IMG/VR virus record: IMGVR_UViG_3300042562_003531
Span: 1 to 21,841 of that record
Direction: 5' to 3' (one strand)
Length of the DNA stretch: 21,841 nucleotides
Source of the DNA: a virus
The notes beneath the pieces are model-generated. The model was not told the DNA's origin. It did no database searches and saw only the letters and a program-made list of their open reading frames with translations. Made by a program: the position numbers and the translations under genes. The first letter of the stretch is position 1; every line of letters begins with the position of its first letter. Positions 7,615-14,031 of this stretch are shown here, piece after piece.

Positions 7615-7643
7615 ATAAAACAGGATTGCTTGGAGCTCGTCAA
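7615..7643 (-). promoter_or_regulatory. Putative promoter of repressor operon
   Basis: On the minus strand, TTGACG (plus-strand 7638-7643) and TTTTAT (plus-strand 7615-7620) lie exactly 17 bases apart. They match the sigma-70 consensus at five of six and four of six positions. The -10 box ends 31 bases before the repressor ATG, which leaves room for a short leader with its GGGGA site. This is the best promoter candidate in the 109-base divergent region. I could not find an equally good one for the rightward gene; TTGGAG at 7630-7635 has only a poor -10 partner. Confidence 0.45.
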
Positions 7644-7645
7644 GC
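7628..7645. promoter_or_regulatory. Putative repressor operator (GCTTG-N8-CAAGC)
   Basis: GCTTG at 7628-7632 and CAAGC at 7641-7645 form a perfect 5-bp inverted repeat with an 8-base centre, 18 bp overall. That is the size expected for an XRE-repressor dimer site. It lies between the divergent repressor and early genes and covers the putative -35 box of the repressor promoter. Binding there could give autoregulation. Two AGGAT direct repeats (7612-7616 and 7622-7626) lie beside it. That it binds this repressor is inference. Confidence 0.4.
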
Positions 7646-7692
7646 CATTAGAACAGAAGGTAAACAACCAGTGCGGGATTCGAGGGGTCATC

Positions 7693-8370
7693 ATGGAGAT
7701 CGAGAAGGCATATTTTACCCTCCCGGAGATCCTCGACCGCTGGTCGATTTCTGAGGCTGACCTGGTCTACCTAGCCGAAAACGACAAGCTTCGGCTGTCG
7801 GTGCGGGTATTTGGTGTTCCGTTGGAGTTCGGGGACTACGAGGAAGCCGAGGGTGGCGACCACTTCCGCGTGCCCTTCGAGCGGATCCACTACAATGGTC
7901 TGCTGGAGCTTCATGCGCGCGACGTCTTCCAGCTTTTTCGCACCGCTGAGCTGACCATCGCCGATTTTCGAACGCCGCGTGCAGGCTATGCGACGATCTG
8001 GGGTGACAGGGACGGCGTACCGCTGACCATTGGTGACTTGCTGCTAAGGCGCGAAGAACGCGACCGTTTTGAGGCGGAAACGCAGTTTTCTGGCGCAACA
8101 GTTGCGCCTCCACACTTCAGCGCTTCGGCGGACTATCACCAGGTCCGCTGCGGCGCGCGCCAGTTCCGGCTTGGTCCGATCCAGGCACAGGTCGTGCGAG
8201 CTTTGCACGCCGCGGCTAGTGGCGGACACGCTTGGCAGAGCGGCAAGAGCATCCTCTCGGCCGCTGGCTCGAAGAGCCTCAAGATGTCCGATGTGTTCAA
8301 GTCGCAGCCGCATTGGCGCGAGTTGATCGAATCGAATGGCCGGGGTTCCTACCGCCTCGCTTGCGGTTGA
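7693..8370 (+). CDS. Hypothetical early phage protein, possible DNA-binding
   Basis: This 225-aa soluble protein is encoded divergently from the repressor, so it is the first gene of the rightward early transcript. I do not recognise a named family. The N-terminus (AYFTLPEILDRWSISEADLVYLAEN) reads like an HTH-type segment of the kind used by excisionases and phage adaptor proteins. The C-terminal part (about 160-225) has RQFRLGPIQAQVVRALHAAA and then SGKSILSAAGSKSLKMSDVF, which looks like a winged-helix domain. The ATG at 7693 is preceded by GAGGGG at good spacing; in-frame starts further upstream would run into the operator region. By position it could be an early regulator or antirepressor, but no motif proves this. 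Confidence 0.75.
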   Translation: MEIEKAYFTLPEILDRWSISEADLVYLAENDKLRLSVRVFGVPLEFGDYEEAEGGDHFRVPFERIHYNGLLELHARDVFQLFRTAELTIADFRTPRAGYATIWGDRDGVPLTIGDLLLRREERDRFEAETQFSGATVAPPHFSASADYHQVRCGARQFRLGPIQAQVVRALHAAASGGHAWQSGKSILSAAGSKSLKMSDVFKSQPHWRELIESNGRGSYRLACG

Positions 8371-8535
8371 TCCCACCGCCGCCCCCCCGGCGTTGCAACG
8401 TCGGCCGCGCCTGCTGTGGGATGGTAGAGAGGATCAGAGTGGGATCACCGTCCACCACCATCCTCGCTTTCCCAAGGTTTCTGCAGTCCAACTGATCCCT
8501 CTCCGCATCCCACTTCGATCCTGACGACATCCCAC
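8370..8535. repeat. Five phased ATCCCAC/GTGGGAT boxes, candidate early control region
   Basis: The 7-mer ATCCCAC or its complement occurs five times: 8370-8376, 8416-8422 (complement), 8439-8445 (complement), 8507-8513 and 8529-8535. Steps between copies are 46, 23, 68 and 22 bases, close to multiples of about 22.7, so the sites would lie on the same face of the helix. A one-mismatch copy, ATCCCTC, is at 8495-8501, and a 10-bp palindrome, CGTTGCAACG, is at 8391-8400. This 214-base gap separates the 225-aa gene from the early operon and holds no gene that I can support. It could bind the repressor, the HTH protein encoded next, or a replication initiator. Confidence 0.5.
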
Positions 8536-8584
8536 CGTAGGATTCTGCATCTTCCTCCCAACGTAAGCCTGCCGGGAGACGACG

Positions 8585-8794
8585 ATGCAACTGAAACACC
8601 TCAATCAGAAAGAGCTGGCGCGGCGGTGGAACATCTCCCACCGCACGCTCGAACGCTGGCGGTGGGCCGCCGAAGGCCCACAGTTCATGAAGCTGGGCGG
8701 CCGGGTGGTCTACCGGATGGAAGACATCATCGCCTTTGAGCAAGACCAACTGCGCCAGAGCACCGGCGCAGAAATTCGGGCGGGGGCGGCATGA
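8585..8794 (+). CDS. Excisionase/AlpA-like helix-turn-helix protein
   Basis: This 69-aa protein is a single small winged-HTH of the MerR/excisionase (HTH_17) type. It shows LNQKELARRWNISHRTLERWR as the two-helix DNA reader, then the wing GPQFMKLGGRVVYRMEDIIAFE. Proteins of this size and shape act as excisionases or transcription activators in phages. The start has GGGAG seven bases upstream. The stop overlaps the next gene in an ATGA junction. The array of ATCCCAC boxes directly upstream is a natural candidate target, so autoregulation is possible; that is inference. No protein other than this one in the early region has so clear an HTH. Confidence 0.88.
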   Translation: MQLKHLNQKELARRWNISHRTLERWRWAAEGPQFMKLGGRVVYRMEDIIAFEQDQLRQSTGAEIRAGAA

Positions 8795-9150
8795 TGGTCG
8801 CCGGTTTCAAACCCGCTCGAGTGGTGCCGTTTGTGGGCATCAAAAGCCACGACCTCAACGAGGTGTGCTTTTGCGCATGGGTGGCACAGGCGGAACCCGG
8901 CGAGACGTTGGTCTACCATCGCGGCTTTCTCGCGGTCGATGCGACTTCAGTCATCTCGAAGCTGCCATCCGATCAGCAGCGTGTCCTGCGCCTGGTGGCT
9001 GCGGCCGCCTTGCGCGCCGCCGAGCAGGACCTCGTCCATCTCGTTCAGGCCCGGATCGGGCCGGACCAGTTCGCCTACATCGCCATCGCCCGGAGCAAGC
9101 CCCGCCAGGCCGGTGCGTCCCTCTCGGTGCGCCTGCTCGTGGCCGCCTGA
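8791..9150 (+). CDS. Hypothetical phage protein
   Basis: I do not recognise this 119-aa protein. The first 45 residues look beta-rich (VVPFVGIKSHDLNEVCFCAWVA, then ETLVYHRGFLAVD). Residues about 52-80 look like a helix pair rich in Ala and Leu (SDQQRVLRLVAAAALRAAEQ). The end returns to strand-like sequence. There is no signal peptide, membrane segment or metal-binding cluster. The start overlaps the HTH gene stop as ATGA, and the next gene follows after 27 bases with a GGAG site. Position in the replication operon suggests an early accessory role. Confidence 0.72.
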   Translation: MMVAGFKPARVVPFVGIKSHDLNEVCFCAWVAQAEPGETLVYHRGFLAVDATSVISKLPSDQQRVLRLVAAAALRAAEQDLVHLVQARIGPDQFAYIAIARSKPRQAGASLSVRLLVAA

Positions 9151-9177
9151 CCCCCATCCACCAATACGGAGACCGAA

Positions 9178-9666
9178 ATGCCTTTCCCCAACAACACGCC
9201 CGGCATCGACGAGTTGATCAACCTGCCCGCAGGCGAGATCGCCCTGCTTCCGTTGGACCTGCTGGCCGCCATGCAGCGCGAGATCGACGCGGCTGCGAAG
9301 CAGATGAAGGCCGTCACCGCGCGCTTCAACACTGCGTTGGAAGTCCGGTTTGCGACCCGCGCCGCCGAGGTGCGCAGCGCCTATGGCAAGGACACCGGCA
9401 CGGTGCGCTTTGATGAGGGTGATTTCACCATCGTCGCCGATCTGCCGAAGCGGGTGGATTGGGATCAAGACCGCTTGGCCGCCATGGTCGAGCGTATCCG
9501 CGCCGCCGGGGATGACCCCGCCGAATATGTCGAGGTCAGCTTCAAGGTGCCGGAGCGCAACTATGTCGCCTGGCCCGATGCCATCCGCCAGGGCTTCGAG
9601 CCCGCGCGTACGGTGCGGACCGGCACGCTGAAGGTCGAGATCCTCCCGCAAGGGGGTGCGCAGTGA
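9178..9666 (+). CDS. Hypothetical phage protein upstream of Sak4-like ATPase
   Basis: This 162-aa protein has an N-terminal helical half (about 20-65: LLAAMQREIDAAAKQMKAVTARFNTAL), probably a coiled coil. A beta-containing half follows, with TGTVRFDEGDFTIVADLPKRVDWD and YVEVSFKVPERNYVAWP. It has no catalytic motif that I can name. Its stop overlaps the GTG start of the ATPase gene (GTGA), so the two are translationally coupled and probably act together in recombination or replication. It could be a DNA-end or annealing accessory factor, but the sequence shows nothing decisive. The start ATG has CGGAGA at good spacing. Confidence 0.75.
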   Translation: MPFPNNTPGIDELINLPAGEIALLPLDLLAAMQREIDAAAKQMKAVTARFNTALEVRFATRAAEVRSAYGKDTGTVRFDEGDFTIVADLPKRVDWDQDRLAAMVERIRAAGDDPAEYVEVSFKVPERNYVAWPDAIRQGFEPARTVRTGTLKVEILPQGGAQ

Positions 9667-10529
9667 CCCTGCCCATCATCACCGCCGACCAGCGGTTGGC
9701 CGAACCGCGCGGCATCAAGGGCTGTATCTTCGGGAAATCTGGCATCGGCAAGACCAGCCTTCTGTGGACGCTGGATCCGGCCCGCACGCTGTTCATGGAT
9801 CTGGAAGCGGGCGATCTCGCCATAGAGGGTTGGCCGGGCGACAGCATCCGGCCGCGCACGTGGGCAGAATGCCGGGACTTCGCGGTGTTCATCGGCGGCG
9901 CAAACCCCAGCCTGCGCGACGAGCAACCCTACAGCCCGGCGCACCACGCAGCGGTCTGTCAGAAGTTCGGCGACCCGGCCGCACTCGACCACTACGACAC
10001 CATCTTCGTCGACTCGATCACCGTGGCCGGGCGGCTCTGCTTTCAATGGTGCAAGGGCCAGCCCGAGGCGCTGTCGGAAAAGACCGGCAAGCCGGACGTG
10101 CGTGGGGCTTACGGGTTGCATGGCCGCGAGATGATCGCCTGGCTCACGCATCTGCAGCACACGCGGGCCAAGAACGTCTGGTTCGTCGGCATCCTCGACG
10201 AGAAGCTGGACGACTTCAATCGCAAGGTCTTTCAGCCGCAGATCGACGGATCAAAGACCGGACTGGAGCTGCCGGGGATCGTCGATGAGGTGATCACCAT
10301 GGCGGAACTGAAGGCCGAAGGGGGCGATCCCTACCGCGCTTTCGTCTGCCAGACGATCAACCCTTGGGGCTTTCCGGCCAAGGACCGCTCCGGCCGCCTC
10401 GGCCCGGTCGAAGAACCCCACCTCGGCCGCCTGATGGCCAAGATCCGCAAGCCCGCCGCCCCGGCGACCGAACGGCTGACCTATCAGCCGCCCGTCGAGG
10501 CAGCCACGCCCGAACACCCGCAATCCTGA
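9663..10529 (+). CDS. AAA_24/Sak4-like RecA-fold ATPase
   Basis: This 288-aa P-loop protein has Walker A GKSGIGKTS at 24-32, a Walker B-like TIFVDSIT with D117, and a RecA-like core ending near residue 230. Length and motif spacing fit phage AAA_24 ATP-binding proteins, some of which (Sak4 type) anneal single strands in phage recombination. The C-terminal 40 residues are Pro- and Ala-rich and probably disordered. The start is GTG at 9663, overlapping the previous stop as GTGA; no ATG near the N-terminus keeps the P-loop at its usual distance. The next gene encodes a possible single-strand-binding protein, the partner expected for an annealing ATPase. I am sure of the ATPase fold and less sure of the Sak4 assignment. 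Confidence 0.85.
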   Translation: MTLPIITADQRLAEPRGIKGCIFGKSGIGKTSLLWTLDPARTLFMDLEAGDLAIEGWPGDSIRPRTWAECRDFAVFIGGANPSLRDEQPYSPAHHAAVCQKFGDPAALDHYDTIFVDSITVAGRLCFQWCKGQPEALSEKTGKPDVRGAYGLHGREMIAWLTHLQHTRAKNVWFVGILDEKLDDFNRKVFQPQIDGSKTGLELPGIVDEVITMAELKAEGGDPYRAFVCQTINPWGFPAKDRSGRLGPVEEPHLGRLMAKIRKPAAPATERLTYQPPVEAATPEHPQS

Positions 10530-10548
10530 TCATAGAAGGAAGCACCCC

Positions 10549-11148
10549 ATGGGGTCCTGGAACGATTTCAACGACGCGCAGAGCAACACCAATCTCATCC
10601 CGAAAGGCACGCTGGCCAAGGTGCGGTTGACCATCCGGCCGGGCGGGTTCGACGATGCCTCACAGGGCTGGACCGGCGGCTACGCCACGCGCGGCTCGAC
10701 AGGTGCTGTCTATCTGAACGGCGAGTTCACCGTCACCGAGGGCCAGTATGCCCGGCGCAAGATCTTCACCCTGATCGGGCTTTACAGCCCCAAGGGCCCG
10801 GACTGGGCAAACATGGGCCGCAGCCTCGTGCGTGGCATGCTGAATTCGGCGCGCGGGATTTCCGACAAGGACCAGTCGGCGCAGGCGCAATCCGCGCGCC
10901 GGATCAACGGGCTCAAGGATCTCGACGGCATCGAATTCCTCGCTCGGATCGACGTCGGCACCGATGCCAGCGGCGACGACAAGAACGAGATCCGCAGCGC
11001 CGTGACGCCGGACCACCGGGATTACGCCCAGAACATGGGACTGGCGCCGTCCTTTGCCGGGCAACCCGCCGCAGCGGCCGTCCAGCAACCTGCCGCGGCA
11101 ACGCAGCCATCGGCAGGCGTGCCCGGCCGTCCGTCCTGGGCGCAGTGA
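10549..11148 (+). CDS. Possible SSB-like/DUF669-type phage protein
   Basis: This 199-aa protein has a folded N-terminal part (about 1-150) with beta segments such as GTLAKVRLTIRPGG, AVYLNGEFTVTEG and YARRKIFTLIGLY. The tail (from about 165) is rich in Ala, Pro and Gln (PAAAAVQQPAAATQP). A beta-barrel plus a flexible tail is the layout of phage single-strand-binding proteins, and DUF669-type proteins often follow Sak4-like ATPases. The tail ends in PSWAQ rather than the acidic tip of bacterial SSB. GAAGGAAG lies upstream of the ATG. The SSB role rests on layout and neighbours, not on a diagnostic motif. Confidence 0.7.
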   Translation: MGSWNDFNDAQSNTNLIPKGTLAKVRLTIRPGGFDDASQGWTGGYATRGSTGAVYLNGEFTVTEGQYARRKIFTLIGLYSPKGPDWANMGRSLVRGMLNSARGISDKDQSAQAQSARRINGLKDLDGIEFLARIDVGTDASGDDKNEIRSAVTPDHRDYAQNMGLAPSFAGQPAAAAVQQPAAATQPSAGVPGRPSWAQ

Positions 11149-11159
11149 GGGTCTGATCC

Positions 11160-12851
11160 ATGCGCCTTCGTCCCCGTCAAAGCCTGTTTGTGGAGCGCAG
11201 CCTCGCTGCGCTCTGCGATCACGGCAACACCCTCAGTATCGCCTCGACGGGGTTCGGCAAGACCATCGCCCTGTCGGCAGTTGTCGCAAAATCCCTCGAG
11301 GGGAGCGACGCCAAGGCGTGCATCCTTGCGCATCGCGACGAGCTGACCGCGCAGAACTGGACCAAGTTCGGCCGGGTCGCACCCGAAATTTCCAGCTCGG
11401 TGTTCGATGCCGAAACCAAGAGCTGGGCCGGGCGGGCGACCTTTGCCATGGTGCCCACGCTGACCCGGCCCGCCAATCTGGCCGCGATGCCCACGCTGGA
11501 CCTGCTGGTGATCGACGAGGCGCATCACGCGGTGGCTGACAGCTACCGCCGGATCATCGATCATGTCCGAGCTGCCAACCCCGCCTGCCGGATCTTCGGT
11601 GTCACCGCCACGCCGAACCGAGGAGACCGCAAGGGACTACGCGAAATCTTCGACAATGTCGGCGACCAAGTGCGGCTTGGCGAGTTGATCGCCTCAGGCC
11701 ATCTGGTGCCGCCGCGCACCTTCATCATCGACGTAGGCGTCCAGGAACAGCTGCGCGCTGTGCGCAAGACGGCCGCCGATTATGACATGGCTGAGGTCGC
11801 GCAGATCATGAACCGCGCGCCGGTCACGGATGAGGTGGTCCGGCATTGGCAGGAAAAGGCGAGCGAGCGGCCGACTGTGGTGTTCTGTTCCACCGTTGCC
11901 CATGCAGAAAACGTCGCTGCCGCCTTCAACGGTGCGGGCATTTCGGCAGCCGTCATCCATGGCGATCTCGATGCCGGCACGCGCCGCCGGATCCTTGCCG
12001 CCTATGCCGCGGGCGAAATCCGCGTCATCGTCAATGTCGCGGTTCTGACCGAAGGCTGGGACCATCCGCCCACCTCCTGCGTCGTGCTGCTGCGCCCCAG
12101 TTCCTACAAATCGACCATGATCCAGATGGTCGGCCGGGGTCTGCGCACGGTGGACCCCGAGGAACACCCCGGCATCGTCAAGACCGACTGCATCGTGCTG
12201 GATTTCGGGACATCGAGCCTGATCCACGGCACGCTGGAACAGGATGTCGATCTGGACGGCAAGACCGAGACCGGTGAGGCGCCGACCAAGATCTGCCCGG
12301 CCTGCGAAGCGGAGATCCCGCTCGCGGCCACCGAATGCCCGCTGTGCGGCGAGGCTTTCCCGCGTGAGATTGCCGAGACGGTCGAAGGCGCGGACGCTAC
12401 CCCACTGTCGGGTTTCATCATGTCGGAGATCGACCTTCTAAAGCGGTCAAGCTTCGCATGGGTCGATCTGTTCGGCGATGATGCGGCGCTGATGGCCAAC
12501 GGCTTCAATGCCTGGGGCGGTATCTTCTATCTCGATGGCCGCTGGCACGCCGTCGGCGGATCGAAGGGTCGCGCGCCGCGGTTGCTGGGCGTCGGCGAGC
12601 GGACGGTCTGTCTCGCGCAAGCCGATGACTGGCTGAACGAATACGAGACCGACGAGAGCGCTTTCAAGTCGAAGGGCTGGCTGAAGCAGGCAGCGACCGA
12701 AAAGCAGCTGCAATATCTGCCGCCCGCGTTCCGGCAAGACTACGGCCTGACCCGCTATCGCGCCTCGGCGCTGATGACCTTCGGCTTCAACAAGCGCGAA
12801 ATCCGCCAACTCGTCGGCCGCGCCAGCCCCGATATCGGGAGGGCAGCGTGA
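11160..12851 (+). CDS. SF2 DEAD/DEAH-box helicase with zinc ribbon
   Basis: This 563-aa superfamily 2 helicase has motif I STGFGKT (29-35), motif II DEAH (119-122), motif III-type TATP (149-152), and motif VI QMVGRGLRT (322-330), which carries the arginine finger. It also has VFCSTVAHAE (241-250) and IHGDLDAGTRR in the second RecA lobe. After the helicase core, C379, C382, C393 and C396 make a CxxC-x10-CxxC zinc ribbon. The C-terminal 150 residues contain an extra domain with SKGWLKQAATEKQLQYLP. Enzymes of this type open duplex DNA in phage replication or recombination. The start ATG at 11160 has only a weak site (GAGGG) upstream. The stop overlaps the next gene as GTGA. Confidence 0.9.
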   Translation: MRLRPRQSLFVERSLAALCDHGNTLSIASTGFGKTIALSAVVAKSLEGSDAKACILAHRDELTAQNWTKFGRVAPEISSSVFDAETKSWAGRATFAMVPTLTRPANLAAMPTLDLLVIDEAHHAVADSYRRIIDHVRAANPACRIFGVTATPNRGDRKGLREIFDNVGDQVRLGELIASGHLVPPRTFIIDVGVQEQLRAVRKTAADYDMAEVAQIMNRAPVTDEVVRHWQEKASERPTVVFCSTVAHAENVAAAFNGAGISAAVIHGDLDAGTRRRILAAYAAGEIRVIVNVAVLTEGWDHPPTSCVVLLRPSSYKSTMIQMVGRGLRTVDPEEHPGIVKTDCIVLDFGTSSLIHGTLEQDVDLDGKTETGEAPTKICPACEAEIPLAATECPLCGEAFPREIAETVEGADATPLSGFIMSEIDLLKRSSFAWVDLFGDDAALMANGFNAWGGIFYLDGRWHAVGGSKGRAPRLLGVGERTVCLAQADDWLNEYETDESAFKSKGWLKQAATEKQLQYLPPAFRQDYGLTRYRASALMTFGFNKREIRQLVGRASPDIGRAA

Positions 12852-13264
12852 ACCATGGGGCGCACATCGTATCGCCACCCGAACCGGCTGCGGACCCCGC
12901 GCGCTACTGGCATCCGCGCCTTCAACCCTGCGCCGTTTGCCTGCGACCCGCGCAAGGCTTCGGCTTTTTCAACCCGACCAAACCACGGCCCCGCAACCAT
13001 CGCTGGTTCTGCTCGATGCCCTGCCAGGCATGGTTCGCGGCCCGCCATCGGAAAGGACTGACCATGCAGGGCACCACCGAGGAAGAACGCCATGCCATCG
13101 CTCTGGTGATGAAACGGCTGGGCCAGACGATGGACCAGATCGGCTGGGACAAGCGGCTCCGCGATCTCACCACCGCCGACGTCACGGCGCTGATCGAGGA
13201 GGTGCTCGATGGCTACGGGGCCGAGATGTCGCGCATTGCCGCAACGGCGGAGGTGCCGTTTTGA
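12848..13264 (+). CDS. DUF6511 domain protein with cysteine cluster
   Basis: This 138-aa protein has the DUF6511 hallmark RYWHPRLQPCAVCLRPAQGF near the N-terminus. C28, C31, C55 and C59 (CxxC, then CSMPC) form a likely zinc knuckle. The C-terminal half (about 72-130) is helical (EEERHAIALVMKRLGQTMDQ and ADVTALIEEVLDGYG). The function is not known. The family sits in replication operons of alphaproteobacterial phages. The start is GTG at 12848, overlapping the helicase stop as GTGA. The stop overlaps the TTG start of the nuclease gene as TTGA, so three proteins are linked in one translational chain. A DNA-binding or adaptor role for the zinc knuckle is inference. Confidence 0.85.
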   Translation: MNHGAHIVSPPEPAADPARYWHPRLQPCAVCLRPAQGFGFFNPTKPRPRNHRWFCSMPCQAWFAARHRKGLTMQGTTEEERHAIALVMKRLGQTMDQIGWDKRLRDLTTADVTALIEEVLDGYGAEMSRIAATAEVPF

Positions 13265-14031
13265 CACTGGATTTCAACCCGCGCCCCTCCATGGCCGACC
13301 GGATCAACGCATTGGTCGACGAAGCGCTCAGCGCCGAGCGAGAGGCCACGCCGCCCCGGACCTATCTCGGTGCATCCCGGCTGGGGCATGCCTGCGAGCG
13401 CGCCTTGCAGTTCGAATTCGTGGGCGCGCCGAAAGACGAGGGCGCGGACTTTGGCGGCCAGACGCTGCGGATCTTCGCGATCGGCCACCAGCTCGAGGAT
13501 CTGGCCATTCGCTGGCTGCGTGCGGCCGGGATCGACCTCTACACCCGCAAGGGCAATCGCCCTGATGGCGAGCAGTTCGGCTTTTCCGTCGCCGGTGGCC
13601 GTATCAGGGGCCATGTCGACGGGATCATCGCTGACGCCCCGGCTGCACTCGGTCTGCGCACCCCCGCGCTCTGGGAGTGCAAGACGATGAACGCCAAGAA
13701 CTGGCGGGCGTGCGTCAAGGAGGGGGTCACGGTCTCCAAGCCGGTCTATGCCGCCCAGATCGCGATCTACCAAGCCTACATGGAAGCGACCGTGCCGGGC
13801 ATCTCGGCCGCGCCCGCGTTGTTCACCGCGATGAACAAGGATACGGCCGAGTTGCACCACGAGTTGGTGCCGTTTGATGCGGCCCTCGCGCAGCGCATGT
13901 CCGACCGCGCGGTGCGGATCCTTCAGGCCACAGATGCAGGCGATCTGTTGCCGCGCATCGCCGCAAGCCGCGACTTTTTCGAATGCCGCTTTTGCTCGCA
14001 CGCCGAGCGGTGTTGGGGGTTATCCGGATGA
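13261..14031 (+). CDS. Cas4/RecB-like PD-(D/E)XK exonuclease, likely Fe-S
   Basis: This 256-aa PD-(D/E)XK nuclease has IGHQLED near residue 75, D120 in IRGHVDGII, E139 and K141 in LWECKTM (D-x18-E-x-K), and a following Q166xxxY170 helix (motif QxxxY). C45 near the N-terminus plus C242, C245 and C251 at the C-terminus give the one-plus-three cysteine layout of Cas4- and AddB-type iron-sulfur nucleases. It would resect DNA ends for annealing by the Sak4-like protein. The start is TTG at 13261: GGAGGTG at 13249-13255 is very well placed for it, and it forms a TTGA overlap with DUF6511. An in-frame ATG lies ten codons later. The stop overlaps the primase-helicase start as ATGA. Confidence 0.88.
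   Translation: MTLDFNPRPSMADRINALVDEALSAEREATPPRTYLGASRLGHACERALQFEFVGAPKDEGADFGGQTLRIFAIGHQLEDLAIRWLRAAGIDLYTRKGNRPDGEQFGFSVAGGRIRGHVDGIIADAPAALGLRTPALWECKTMNAKNWRACVKEGVTVSKPVYAAQIAIYQAYMEATVPGISAAPALFTAMNKDTAELHHELVPFDAALAQRMSDRAVRILQATDAGDLLPRIAASRDFFECRFCSHAERCWGLSG

Noticed and set aside
7584-7694. Longer starts for the repressor (7694) and for the 225-aa gene (7585), which would make the two genes overlap.
   Set aside because: Both would erase the divergent control region. The inner starts have good ribosome sites and match family N-termini.
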